From Sepiola atlantica (Eukaryota > Mollusca > Cephalopoda > Sepiida > Sepiolidae), in the NCBI GenBank assembly GCA_963556195.1, contig OY744531.1, forward strand, positions 102,605,642 through 102,669,641: a DNA stretch of 64,000 nt, given 5' to 3'. The notes below the pieces were generated by a model. It saw only the letters and a list, made by a program, of their open reading frames with translations, searched no databases and had not been told where the DNA came from. Numbering within the stretch: the stretch's first letter is position 1; each line of letters begins with the position of its first letter. This document shows, piece after piece, positions 11,030 through 22,504 of the stretch. A program made the translations under genes and the position numbers.

Positions 11030-11385
11030 CAGCGCATTCAGTTTAACATCTGTTTTAAATGCTGGCATGTGTTGGACAGCTTTTAGAAATTGACTTTCAA
11101 ACAAACCTTTTTGAACAGATCTTTATTTATCCCTATTTTCTCAAAGCTATCTATGGCATTTTCTTCCAATATTTTCTTTCATCTTCCCCATCAAAGTGAC
11201 CTTACTAACTCAACTGTTCTTCATCTATTAACCCAAGCATTCTCATCCATTTTTACAGTGTGACCAAACCAATGAAGTCTCCTGTTTAGCACACATCTGT
11301 TTATATTGTCCAGATTTAATCTTCTTCTGAGGTCATCAAATCTAAGCTTGTCTTTAAGATTCACATTAGACATCTATCATATCAT
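11030..11385 (-). mobile_element. RTE-type LINE, 3' end of ORF2
   Basis: The minus strand reads NVNLKDKLRFDDLRRRLNLD and, shortly after, RRLHWFGH, the conserved C-terminal segment of RTE-like reverse transcriptase ORFs. The 3' UTR follows with GCTGTCCAACACATGCCAGC, shared with the LINE tails at 16218, 39968, 52040 and 55238. The open frame is broken. Confidence 0.75.
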
Positions 11386-11387
11386 TC

Positions 11388-11709
11388 TCCTTTTGGCCAA
11401 GATCAAAATGTAGTATCTGTTCCGATGGATACTGCACCCCATAGACCGGTATCGTCTTGGCCTCAGGGTCTTGATTTATGCCTATCTGTGGGACGGTCCT
11501 GTGCAGTTCTAGGAGGTCCACCTTCCCAGGCTTTGGGGAGGAGTAAGTTTATTGCTTACTGCCTGAGGCTCCCTACCGGGGAATGCCGACGGTTCTTCCC
11601 AGGCAATTTTTAATGGCCAGAGTGCTCACCTTCTCGAGCACTGGCTTTTCAAATCCCACTTTCCCGACCTTGTGTCACATCTTACCTTGTGGGAGGAAGA
11701 TAAATGAAA
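11388..11709 (+). mobile_element. U2-snRNA-headed SINE, subfamily B
   Basis: The head TTTTGGCCAAGATCAAAATG and GTAGTATCTGTTCC are U2-like. The body differs from subfamily A by an extra segment AGTGCTCACCTTCTCGAGCA and by ending GTGGGAGGAAGATAAATGAAAC instead of the GGAGTAAATCAAT end. The segment CCTCCCCTCTTT of the central hairpin is deleted. It lies between two minus-strand LINE fragments (11030-11385 and 11710-11825) that read as consecutive parts of one ORF, so it inserted into a LINE. Confidence 0.85.
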
Positions 11710-11825
11710 CCGTGACTGACCAGGTTTCACTTCCGTACATCATAAGATTGTGCACATATGCCTGATAGACTCTTTCCTTGGTTGACAGTGTTAATGCTCT
11801 TCTGGTTAGTGTCAGGGCAACCTAA
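11710..11825 (-). mobile_element. RTE-type LINE ORF2 fragment
   Basis: The minus strand reads LTRRALTLSTKERVYQAYV and then LMMYGSETWSVT, matching the block before the C-terminal segment of RTE-type reverse transcriptases. Together with 11030-11385 it makes one element split by the U2-headed SINE. Confidence 0.7.
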
Positions 11826-12500
11826 CAAAACAGAATCGAGTTATTTCCCTTGAATCAAAAGTAAGAGTTATCGCCCTTGGATAAAAGAAATTCGTCTGCC
11901 TAGACAATCAAAAAGTAAACAGAACGGCTCTCACGATCAAACAAGCATCTTGCGTTCAGCGGTTTTCTACATTTCAATTTAATCAGTGTGTTTGTTAAAT
12001 AAATCTGTTAAAGGTTCTATTTCGTACTTCCTTCATTTTTTTGAGTTGTAATTGGACATTTTTTTAAACTTTTTCTTTTTTTTAAATATTTTTTCTTTTT
12101 GTTGTTTTCTGTTTTATTTACATGATGCTCTACATGGTGAAACTTGAAAAAGTCTAAAGGAAATATGATATAAGTATTATAGACAAGAAAAAAGATAAAG
12201 CCAAATTATAATAAACAGGGTGGAAGGTAGCGTTTTGCACTTTTCCTTCTCCATGAATTTAATTTTAGATACATAAAAAGCGCTCAATATCAAATATATA
12301 TATATATATATATATATATGCTCATCTTTTCTTCTTTTTTCTTTTTTTTTTTTGTAAGAAATGAACTCATGCTTAAGGAGGTTGCCCTCAATCACATTCA
12401 TTCAGTTCTCTAAACCAATAAAAAAAAAGTGAAAAAGGGGGAGGGGAGGGGGAGCAGCTATACCTTACAACTACATAATGATCGAGAGAAATTGGACAGA

Positions 12501-12841
12501 GTATTGATTTACTCCTCTCCAGGAGTTAGGCACAAGGCCAGTTTTTATCTTACTCCCACAAGTAAGATGTGACCCAAGGTCAGGTCGGGAAAGTGGGGTT
12601 TAAAAATTGCCCGGGCAGCCCCGTCGGCATTCCCCGGTAGGGGCGCCTCAGACAGTGAGCAATAAACTTACTCCTCCCCAAAGAGGGGAGGCAAAGCCTG
12701 GGAAGGTAGACCTCCCAGAACTGCACAGGACAGACCCATTGACCGGCCTAAATCAAGACCCGAAGGCCAAGACAATACCAGTATGGGGTGCAGTATCCAT
12801 CAGAACAGATACTACACTTTGATCTTAGCCAAAAGGCCAAG
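12501..12841 (-). mobile_element. U2-snRNA-headed SINE, full length, subfamily A
   Basis: Its minus-strand 5' end reads CCTTGGCCTTTTGGCTAAGA, retaining U2 stem-loop I, then the GTGTAGTATCTGTTCT segment. The complete body and the GGAGTAAATCAATAC end follow. No unambiguous target duplication was found. Confidence 0.85.
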
Positions 12842-12842
12842 G

Positions 12843-14732
12843 ACGAAATAATTTTTTAAACAGTTGATAATGAATTAATGATTGCTGTTATTTATTAGTA
12901 ATTTTATTGTCCTATCTTTTCTTTATATGTGCAATAGTTTTGTCGATATAGAGTAAGTAGATTAAAAAAGCAGATAAATAACGAAAAAAAAAAACCATAA
13001 AAAACAAATAAATAAATAAATAAAATAGAAAAAATAAATGACAAAATCCAACATCAAATGGTTATATCCTCAGTAGTCTAGAGAATATTCATATAGATAA
13101 TGTTTCTTGAGCGCATTTTTAAGATGATGAAATGTATAAACATCCAGACGTCAATGCTCTGCTGGTTAGTAATGGCAAAGGTTTCTTGAACTTAACTTAA
13201 TTCACGTCTAACTCTTGCTATTAAATCAGCACCAGGGGTATCATCAAGGTAACAAAAAACTTCTGAACAACCTCAATAACCTTGCTATCCCGATGTACTT
13301 TGTTTACATCTGAGTTCTTATATGTCTCTATTGTCTTACATTTCTTCTTAAACTTATTTAAAATTATTCTATACATCTGACATTCATCATAGCAAATCTC
13401 TGCAATAGCAAATGTTAAGCAACTTAATTAAAAACTATTCATCATTGCAAACTTATGCAAAAAACTTAGACATTTTTGTGCAAAGAAACTTATTTAAAGT
13501 TATTATAAACATCTGAGACCCATTATAGCCAAAAAGAGACATGTTATTATTTGTCCAAAATGTTTGTGTGCTACTTATAACTTGAATAGCCATTGTTCTT
13601 TATTCTTTATTTCTCCTCATATTTCGATTAACCTAAGTATTTACTGTATTCAATTCAAGTTCGAAGTTTGTATCCATACTGGAGATTATAATTTGTTTCA
13701 TAAGAAAGATTTTAAAAGTGCCAAGTATTCAAAACTTTTCTATATTATAACATATGCGCCTTTGTGAACCGAAGTAGACCTTAATTTATAAAAGAAAAGT
13801 GGTTTCAAATGGATGAAGATTATTCAGTTGTACAATGTTTACTCAAAAGACTAAGCACTCTTGAATTTGGGACAGCAGCAAAGGTTATTTTTCTTCATAT
13901 AAATATGTATATAAGAAACGGTAAGATGTTTTTATTAATGAGAAAAAAAAACAGTAAAAATGATCTTGCCACAATGGTTTTTCATTGTTATTATGTTGAA
14001 CTAGCTGTTCCTATCTGGCGATGCCCAGTAGTATATTTACTCGAAATTTATTTTGATTTTCATTTTTAAAACTATGCCATTTTTTTTTTTCCAAATATTA
14101 TTTTGTTGTTCAAATCAAAGGGAAGTAATGCTGTATGAACAAATACAGAGTTACATCCCTCTTTTTTAGATGGCGGCCATTTAAAAATAATTCCGACATG
14201 GACAAAGTATTTTCTGAAAGGATAAAATCGAATAACATTTCATTCTTCTTAACAACATGCTGCAACGATTTCACACGAAAAACCGATGTGCCATAATCAA
14301 ATATTGATTTTGTAGGAAGAAAGCTATCGATAACAGAGAAACGATAAAGAGACTAATTTTACTTTATATATCAGATAAGCTGTAAGGTGGGTTTTTTTTT
14401 TCAATTAATAAAAGAAACTGTGAAATTATTCTTGCCGCATTGGGCTTGCATTTTATCATATGCCGAATGATAGGAGATAAGAAAACCTGACATAAAAAAA
14501 GCTTCAGATCATTACCGAATATTCCATGTTGATTTCACTCGATGATCTTCCATCATTTCAACATTAACCCATTTATGCATGGCTTTCATATCTACTTCAA
14601 ACATTTGGTATTAGCATAAAAAGTCTTCAAAAGAATAATTGTTAATCCATTCATGCATGAACATTTCGGATTTCTTCAAATTTGCTTCGGTCATATTTTT
14701 CATGTAACCATTAAAAGTTTTCAAGTAGTTAT
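12843..14732. other. No gene recognised; AT-rich
   Basis: There are only short frames without recognisable motifs. Near 13995-14035 is ACTAGCTGTTCCTATCTGGC followed by GATGCCCAG, a diverged relative of the motif at 24677-24711. At 14145-14165 AGAGTTACATCCCTC resembles motifs at 15383 and 11838. Confidence 0.4.
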
Positions 14733-15055
14733 GGTGCTTGTATAATAAAAGTCCGAAAAAAAGTTTTTTTTGTCTTTTACTGTGTGAGAGGTAAATAAGG
14801 GGCAGGTAACTCTTACTTCGAATTTCAAGCAAGATTTTCGGTGCTTGTATAATAAAAGTCAGAAAAAAGTTTTTTTTGTCTTTTACTGTTTGAGAGGTAA
14901 ATAAGGGGCAGGTAACTCTTACTTCGAATTTCAAGCAAGATTTTCGGTGCTTGTATAATAAAAGTCCGAAAAAAAAAGTTTTTTTTGTCTTTTACTGTTT
15001 GAGAGGTAAATAAGGGGCAGGTAACTCTTACTTCGAATTTTAAGGAAGATTTTCT
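14733..15055. repeat. 107-bp tandem repeat, 3 copies
   Basis: Units begin GGTGCTTGTATAATAAAAGTC at 14733, 14840 and 14946 and end near CGAATTTCAAGCAAGATTTTC. Identity is high, with differences mainly in A and T runs. Confidence 0.9.
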
Positions 15056-16110
15056 TTTAAATTGCGATCATGGATCTTAACTCTTTCACTTAACACTTGA
15101 ATAAATTACCAAACTTTCATTTGCTCAACTTCTGGAACAAATTGCTGAATTTTATTCAGCAGTTGAAAGCTAGAATAAATTCACATATTTTCCTTTTTAA
15201 ATTCAACTCAAGTTCAAACACAATAAATTATAATAAATTCTTAAATTTTCCATTCTTGTATACTTTGTTGTTCATTTATTACTAATTAAATTTCTGTATA
15301 TGGAAAAAAAATAGTTTTTTTTATTTTTATCCAACCAAAATAATTCCCCACCCCAAAAAGGAGAGTTTAGTCTGTATTCGTCAATACAGAGTTATTCCCT
15401 TTCTTTAGTTAACATTTATTTTTTTTTTAAAAGAGAGAAAAAGAGAGGATCTACTACTAGCTATTTTTAAAACCTCACATTCTAACACATACATTTGTCT
15501 TAACTTCTATACAAATTCCCCAGTAACCAGCATGCTAATTGATACTTCCGACGTATACAGAATGACTTCTCTTTGTTTGATCTTCTTTTCATGTGAATTA
15601 GAAAGTAGAAATATTCAGTATTTATGCGATTTTAAAAAGCAAAACCAATATGGAAGTCAAAAGACCCTCGGGCAACTCAAAATCTTGACATATCCTAAAA
15701 AAACGGCCATCCCAACCAAATATCAAAAATCTTGCAACAAATTACAACTCATTAATTAGGATTGTTTCAAATCAGTTAAAATTGATCAGAAAAATAAAAA
15801 AATTAAAAAAAACGAAACAAAATTAATAAATTGATTTCATTTAAAACAAAAGAGGAAACAATCAATAACCAAAGTTCAAAGAGGGAAATTAATTCTGATT
15901 TTGCGAAATTGTTTCCGTTTTATTCGCGTTCGGTTTTTATCTTTTATGTGAAATAAAAATTCATTTTCGATTTTTGCCCTCAAATTAACCAAAACAAGTG
16001 AACTTTAGCCATTTGTGATTAATTGGATTCTACACATAAGATGTGTTGATGTGATAAATGTAACATTGGTGGACAATTTGCCCCTTCAAAACAAGTGCTG
16101 TTTCTGTAGC
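15056..16110. other. No gene recognised; AT-rich
   Basis: Very AT-rich. A 75-codon frame at 15532-15759 has no recognisable motif and no splice or promoter context. CAATACAGAGTTATTCCC at about 15384 is a short repeat motif. Confidence 0.4.
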
Positions 16111-16114
16111 CCTG

Positions 16115-16215
16115 ATTTTGTCTGGCTAGCATGGTTTGTATGTATACCAACGTGAACTATAGAATTAGTTATGCCAAGCTCAAATCCTATCTGATCTATT
16201 TGGATTGAATAATGC
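16115..16215 (+). mobile_element. tRNA-headed SINE fragment
   Basis: GTATGTATACCAACGTGAAC and CAAGCTCAAATCCTATCTGA match the head of the copy at 6530, including its B-box-like block. It is directly followed by a (CAT)n tract belonging to a LINE tail. Confidence 0.45.
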
Positions 16216-16217
16216 AC

Positions 16218-16218
16218 T

Positions 16219-16253
<35 letters not shown>

Positions 16254-16345
16254 ATTCGGTTTAACGTCCGTTTTATATGCTGGCATGTGTTGGACGGCTT
16301 TTAGAAATTGACTTCCAAACTTATCTCTGGTTAGGTTTCTTAGGA
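16218..16345 (-). mobile_element. RTE-type LINE 3' UTR with (GAT)n tail
   Basis: On the minus strand: GCCGTCCAACACATGCCAGC, then GGACGTTAAACCGAATATGA, then 12 GAT units. The same 3' end recurs at 11030, 39968, 52040 and 55238. Confidence 0.7.
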
Positions 16346-16494
16346 AGACATCTATTAAGAGTGGAGTTTATGTATCTGTCTGTCTGAAGCTAAAACTATA
16401 CTATTTAAGACTATTGTACTTATTATGAAATAGTATAGTATATACTATTTCAGACTAATGTACTATCTTTAAATGCTCAATTCAGAGGCATAGT

Positions 16495-16700
16495 GTAGTG
16501 TAGTATCTTCTCTGTTGTCATGATGCCGTCCTCCCAGATATTACCTCCTCCGTTTTTGAGAGGTGTGGAGGTAATGTTGTATCTGTTCTGTTGTCATGAT
16601 ACTATCCTCCCAGGTATTACCTCCTCCTGTTTTAGAGGTATGGAGGTAGTGTAGTATCTGTTCTGTTGTCATGATACCATCCTCTCAGGCATTACACCCC
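16495..16700. repeat. About 76-bp tandem repeat, 2.7 copies
   Basis: The unit carries TGTAGTATCTGTTCTGTTGT, CATGATACCATCCTC and CCTCCTCCGTTTTTGAGAGG. The block GTAGTATCTGTTCT is identical to part of U2 snRNA, and a TGATAC and a CCTCT motif follow in an order reminiscent of U2, but the remainder diverges. Confidence 0.75.
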
Positions 16701-16714
16701 CTCCTTTTTAATTA

Positions 16715-17410
16715 ATTTTTTTTTCAACTACAAATATTTCTTTGGGTGGGGGAGAGTAACAAAAAAAAAAAATTATTGGAGGGGGGGGGTGAAATTTTTT
16801 TTTTTTTCCTTAACTAAAAATATTTCTTTGGGTAGGAGAGAGTAGAAATTTTTTTTTGGGGGGGGGGGGATATTTTTTTTTTTTTTTATTTTTAACTAAA
16901 AATATTTCTTTGGGTGGGGGAGAGTAAAAAAAAAATTTTACGGAGAGGGAAGAAAATTTTTTTTTTCTTTTTAACTAAAAATATATATAAAAGTAGAAAG
17001 AAATTTGGGAGGGGGGAATTTTTTGTTTAATTAAAAAATATTTCTCAGTATGGGGAGAGTAAAAACAATTGGGGGATGGAATGGTGGTGAAATTCTTTTT
17101 TTCTTATTTTTAACTAAAAATATTACTTTGGGTGGGGGGAAAGTAAAAAAAATTTTTGTGAGGAAGATTTTTTTTGTCTTTTTTTTTAACTAAAAATATT
17201 TCTTTGGGTGGGGGAGAGTAAAAAAAATTTTTGGGAGGTTTTTTTTGTCTTTTTTCTCTTTACTAAAAATATTTCTTTGGGTGGGAAAGAGTGAAAAAAA
17301 AAATTTTTTTCTTACAAAAAATAAATATTTTTAAGAGGATTGGCATGGGTGAATTTTTTTTTTAGGGGGAGTGAAAGATTTTTTCTTTATTATTTTTAAC
17401 TGAAAATATT
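16715..17410. repeat. Degenerate tandem array, about 65-75-bp unit
   Basis: About nine copies of TTTAACTAAAAATATTTCTT followed by TGGGTGGGGGAGAGTAAAAA and a T-rich/G-rich spacer of variable length. Long T and G runs make copy boundaries irregular. Confidence 0.85.
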
Positions 17411-18190
17411 TTTGGTCCGAAACAAAGAAAATCAATGTCTAACCACCCAAAAATATGACTTTCGATAATACACCTATTTTTTTTAGTCTTTTTAATTCCT
17501 CGTCAATTTGATTTAATGGCGCAAATGGAACATTTCTGTTTTTTAAACTTGTTGAATATTTGGTTTTAATTCAAACTTGGCAGTCATGTTTTACATTTTC
17601 CTCGTCCACATGGAAACATTATGATAGAAAAAAGTCGATGGGCACATTCCATAATTAGAACTTCACCACCCAATCCGTGCCTAAACGGTTGTTTAAGTTG
17701 TTGATCACAAATATTTTTTAATTTCAAAATTTTTCCTTCCTTCAGTTATTGGCTCGTCCTCAAATTTTATTTGTTCTCCAATAACGCTTTTGGCTACGTT
17801 CTTAGCAAAGTTGTTTTTTCAATTTTTTCCATGTTTGAAGATTTATTTTTGACAAATCTGAGCTGGAGTCAAGTTACAATTTAATATTTTTATTCAATAT
17901 TCTTACTTGCACAAACTTTCTAATATTTTCAACTTCATCACTTTTAGCAATTTTGATGAAGCTTTTTAAAATTTTATTTTTAACTCTGCAGTGTGTACTT
18001 TTGTGTCCATGCAATCGCAATTAAAACACTTTTTCATTGTATATGGCAATCTTTGTACTATAATGCAATTGCCTACAACCAAAACACAGTTTGGGAGGCA
18101 AATTATTTTTCTTTTGTTTATTAAATTTAGTTGGTGAATTAATTTTCTTTTTGTTGTTTCACTTTGTTCAATGTCTCTTGAAGCTTGGTG
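17410..18190 (-). pseudogene. Ty3/gypsy gag-pol remnant
   Basis: Read right to left. A lysine-rich stretch leads to a decayed zinc-knuckle region (LCFGCRQLHYST, later GHKSTHCRVK). A protease-like segment follows (VRILNKNIKL, then LDSSSDLSKINLQTWKK, where the usual D-S/T-G active site reads D-S-S). After about 300 bases of decayed sequence comes the start of a Ty3/gypsy-type reverse transcriptase, NVPFAPLNQIDEELKRLKKI and GVLSKV. Many stops and frame changes are present, and the catalytic RT motif is absent, because the copy ends against the tandem array at 17410. No LTRs were identified. Confidence 0.7.
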
Positions 18191-18779
18191 AGTTCCTTGT
18201 CGCCAGTGTTGTGACCTTGATTGGCCGATAATAAATAAGACAACATGGTGGTATATTTACAAGAGTGTGTATTTACAGAAATACAGAATAGTATGTTACA
18301 GAAAGACTGCTCTGGGACTGTGTTGTAATTTCCTCTATACATAGTGTCCGGAAGAGTCCATATATTCACGAAATAGGGTAGATCATAATAACTGTATAAA
18401 AAGAGATGAAATGGTATTCATTTAAATGTTATAACTTAAAAAAGAAATATATAAGAGAGCTACTGTGATTTCTTTATTTTCCCCAACTATTTCTCTTTCC
18501 CAACATCTTCCTTTGGAAGTCCATTTATTTCATCTTCGTCTTCTCTTACTTCGTTGTCACGTTTTCTGTTGCTCATTAACAACATGGCTCGCAAGAAAAC
18601 ATTTTCACAAAAGTGGTAATTATACAGCTTCGTCACCAACCATTCAAAATCACTCCATGGAATAAGAACAGCAGAACATAGTAATAAATGGGCTAACCGT
18701 TTATTTATTCAATAAGTTCTGGTGAAGCCCTTCAACCAACACATTCCCCATAAAACTATAAATTGATTATATAGGAACC

Positions 18780-18810
18780 AGTCAAAGAAAGAAAGAAAGA
18801 AAGAAAGAAC
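18780..18810. repeat. (GAAA)n microsatellite
   Basis: About seven AAAG units. Confidence 0.9.
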
Positions 18811-18904
18811 AATGTCCATAATTGGAAACCTGACATTTACGAAAATTACTTTATAATGAGAAACTTTCTCGGGAATATTTACGTGAACAATATGTAAATA
18901 TATC

Positions 18905-19005
18905 AATAAAGGAAGGAAGCAGGAGTGGTACAATGGATACCAAAACCAAGCCGAATTATGAAATTTGCAAGGCGAGTTTAAATTCAATTGGATCTACTAC
19001 TAAAA
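18905..19005 (+). mobile_element. tRNA-headed SINE fragment
   Basis: GGAGTGGTACAATGGATACC (A box) and GCGAGTTTAAATTCAATTGG (B box) are spaced as in a tRNA. Related to 6530 and 16115. The 3' part is not recognisable. Confidence 0.5.
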
Positions 19006-19479
19006 GACATAATTCCCTTCGATGCAAATTGTAGTGGAAAATAAAAACATAAGACCTACCCGTAATACCAGACCAGGCCATGTGGAACAACAGAGTTAAA
19101 GCAAATGGCTGGTTTTATATGAAAGGAAGTACCGAATGATCATGTGACCTATTTTGCATTGCATGATGGGAGTCCCCATAAAGAGGACAGGAAATGAGAA
19201 AGCGATTGTCTTTGTTGGTTCATTCCGGATTGAGACCAGTGAAGGTGGAGGTCGGATTTGGTGCTGTCAGAAGACTGAGATTTGAGTTCAAGTTGGTGTT
19301 TGCGGACTAGTGACTGTTTTGGGTCAGATTGGGTGCCCTGGGAAGAGAGACAAGAAGGTGTTTTCGGACGACACAAATATCTAATATTTTGCTGATTCCT
19401 GTAAAAAGATTAGAAATATTACGCTCGTAGTGTTTCTATAATTCTTAGTAATAGTCGTCGTTCTTGGAACAAATTGTCT

Positions 19480-19575
19480 GAACCATCCCCGCGACAGGAC
19501 GCTGGTCTGTCGCCGGTTTTACTTCCTAGCAAAGCTGGTACACATTCTTACACCTGGGTGGAGTATTTTGAAATG
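19480..19575 (+). mobile_element. Possible conserved SINE domain
   Basis: The block CCCGCGACAGGACGCTGGTC, TGTCGCCGG, then CTAGCAAAGCTGGTACA and ACCTGGGTGGAGTA resembles a domain I recall from repeats in several invertebrate genomes. I cannot name the family from sequence alone. The surrounding 19010-20140 has no gene. Confidence 0.35.
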
Positions 19576-20142
19576 TTCACCCATATCAGCATAATCAATG
19601 TTACTTAACTTTGGTGATCTGATGGGAACCCATGTATTCACATCCTTTTAGGAGTAACTCTGATATATCTTTGATTGTTTTCTGTCCAATACATGTAAAT
19701 CAGACATTAAACCAAAGGTGATGATGTTTTGAAATTGTTGTGGCTTTCAATGGCCAATGATAATCAAGACAAACGTAGGTGTATAATAACAGAAGTATGT
19801 TATAGAAAGTATGCATCTGATTCTGTGGCCATAACTGCCACAATGCTTAGCCGTAACTGTATTTATTGTGTGTGGGTAAGTCCATTTATTCCCGATATAG
19901 GTAGATCAACTTACGCCATAACAGAAATATTTTGAGGTCCGATTGCTCAGTTATTAAGGAGCCTCACGTTGCTTCAATATAATGAACTTATTCTGTAATT
20001 CAGATAATCTTTTTATAGGCATCGACAAAAGGCATTCTGCCTCTTTAAGTTTTGAAATGTTAAATATTTGCATTACTGGTACTTAAGTTGTTAGTAGTAA
20101 TCCAATTGAATTTGAACTTAGCTTGAGAGCTTCATCATCTAT

Positions 20143-20985
20143 CTGGAGGAACAAAACTTCCGGACCATCCTTTTTGGTAGGAGTAACAAGACTTTTTAAC
20201 AACTATTTTTAGTAGGGGTAAGAACAAGACTTTCATGCCACTTTTTTGTAGGAGTAACAAGACTTTCAGACCATCTTTTTGGGTAAGAATAACGAAACTT
20301 CCGGACCCTCCTTTTTTGGTAGGAGTAACTAAATTTCCGGACCCTCCTTTTTTGGTAGGAGTAACAAGACTTTCAGACCACCGTTTTTGGTAGGAGTAAC
20401 AAAACTTTCAGACCACCTTTTTTGTTAGGAGTAACAAAACTTTCAGACTACCTTTTTTGTTAGGAGTAACAAGACTTTCAGACCACCGTTTTTGGTAGGA
20501 GTAACAAGACTTTCAGACCACCTTTTTTGGTAGGAGTAACAAGACTTTCAGACCACCTTTTTTGGTAGGAGTAACAAGACTTTCAGACCACTTTTTTTGG
20601 TAAGAGTAACAAGACTTTCAGACCACTTTTTTGGTAGGAGTAACAAGACTTTCAGACCACCTTTTTTGGTAGGAGTAACAAAACTTTCAGACCACTTTTT
20701 TTGGTAGGAGTAACAAGACTTTCAGACCACCTTTTTTGGTAGGAGTAACAAGACTTTCAGACCACTTTTTTTGGTAAGAGTAACAAGACTTTCAGACCAC
20801 CTTTTTTGGTAGGAGTAACAAAATTTTCAGACCACTGTTTTGGTAGGAGTAACAAGACTTTCCTCCCCATTTTTTTTGGTAGGTACAACAAGACTTACAG
20901 ACCACTTTTTTCGCTAGGGTTAACCATATTTTCAGATCACCTTTTTTGGTAGGAGTAACAAGACTTTTTGATCAATTATTTTTAT
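20143..20985. repeat. 35-bp minisatellite, about 24 copies
   Basis: The unit is GGTAGGAGTAACAAGACTTT plus CAGACCACCTTTTTT. Early units carry CCGGACC instead of CAGACC; the last units degrade. It ends at a long G-run (about 20986-20999). Confidence 0.95.
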
Positions 20986-21364
20986 GGGGGGGGGGGGGGA
21001 TAACAACAAAACTTTCAGATCACCCCCATATATAAAAGTAAAAACGGTAAATAAATTTTAAAAATAACCAAAAAACATCTATATAATAAGAGTAAGATCT
21101 GTCATCTCTAGATGGGTGCATAGGTAAAGATGAGGAGGGAAGAAAAAGATGAAGAAGTTTTAGAAGATAACCCATAACGCGTCTCTATAATAAAGTTAAG
21201 ATTTATCACACACAGGTATTAAACAGGTGAATTAAGTCAAGTATCTTTGAAACATTCTGTCAGTTGACGCAATTTGTAAGAAATGCATTAACAACAGATG
21301 AAGGCAAGCTGAGAGAAATCTTAAGTATCAGGTGGAAATATCATACAGAGTGAGACAAATTAAA

Positions 21365-21700
21365 TGCCACACACCTATGGAATCGTTAATAAAATTAACG
21401 ATCTTTTTTTTTGTAATCACAAATATAACTAATGATTTTAGTCATGAATACCCAGCAGGCTTTGTTTTATTGCCCCTCAATGATATGCTCCAAATGGGCA
21501 CGTGTGCATTTACGTCCAGTGAGTGTGTAGCCCATTCAGGATCACACCTCCTACTGATGAGACGATCACCAAAGTGTCATTGAACGGCAATGAAACAAAG
21601 ACTGTTGAGCATTCATGGTGGAAATCTGGTGGACAAGTCAGGTGTATACTAAAGTTTATTTGCACCAAAGGATTGTGAATTTTCTTACGTTCTGCCTATG
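21365..21700. mobile_element. Foldback family member, degraded
   Basis: The left end CCTATGGAATCGTTAATAAA and right end GTGAATTTTCTTACG, together with GATGAGACGATCACCAAAGT and GGTGGACAAGTCAG, match 9985 and 44065. Arms have diverged and the left one is partly deleted. A perfect-looking frame over it has no known motif. Confidence 0.65.
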
Positions 21701-21756
21701 ATATAACTACAGGATCATTGAATCGATTCTATTTGTACTCTTTCAAGTGACACACA

Positions 21757-21761
<5 letters not shown>

Positions 21762-21806
<45 letters not shown>
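21762..21806. repeat. (TA)n microsatellite
   Basis: AT dinucleotide run bordering a dispersed element that starts about 21838. Confidence 0.95.
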
Positions 21807-21812
<6 letters not shown>

Positions 21813-21837
21813 ATAAAATGAAGTAATAAAATAAGGT

Positions 21838-21990
21838 GTCAATCAAATTTTATTAGAATTCAAAGTTCATGCAAAGCATCCTTAAGTCCTTAGCTCATGA
21901 GTTTTCAAAGATAATTCTTCTCTTCAGAGGACCATTACTGCAGTTATACTACTACAGGCAATAAAATTACGCTTTGAAAATATATAAAAA
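21838..21990. repeat. Dispersed element with TTTTCAAAGAT core, diverged
   Basis: GAGTTTTCAAAGATAATTCT followed by TCTTCAGAGGA matches the core of the elements at 24165, 28030, 56036 and 57235 (TTTTCAAAGATCAAAATC, then CATCAGAGGA). Like those, it sits beside a (TA)n tract. Confidence 0.5.
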
Positions 21991-22092
21991 TTATATACAC
22001 AAATATATAAAAATACATAACATCAAACATATCAATCCAAAAACATACTTTTGTTGAATCCATACAGTCCATCCAGGTCATACAAGTTGAGG

Positions 22093-22160
22093 AGCATAAT
22101 CAGGAAGGACATTACTCCAAGATGTTTGTATCTTGGAGTAATGTCCTTCCTGATTATGCT
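22093..22160. repeat. Perfect 31-bp hairpin with 6-nt loop
   Basis: Left arm 22093-22123 (begins AGCATAATCAGGAAGGACAT) and right arm 22130-22160 are exact reverse complements; the loop is GTTTGT. No mismatch in 31 pairs. The arms are not low complexity. It has no match elsewhere in the window. Confidence 0.9.
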
Positions 22161-22452
22161 GATTATGCAGTCCAAATATGTGAAATTGAGGGGGCCGGCA
22201 AAGTTATCCAGTCGCGAAATGTGTCCATATTACAATGTTAATGATAAATAAATCAATCAAAATAATACAAAAAGTCCAATCAAAGTTCCGAGATCCCAAC
22301 ATGTGCAACTCTAATCAAATCCAAATTCGTTGTTTAATTAGAAAACCCGCTAGATCCGAATTGAGCAAAATAAGACGGACTCCCATCACATCTAGCCAGA
22401 AGAGCGAAAAATATAAGATATTAGTTGACGCTTGTATCTTTTGTTGGATTGC

Positions 22453-22489
<37 letters not shown>

Positions 22490-22504
22490 TAATTTTATGC
22501 GTAC

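Noticed and set aside
13809..14069. 86-codon plus-strand frame as a gene
   Set aside because: AT-driven composition, overlaps a dispersed ACTAGC motif, no similarity recognised.
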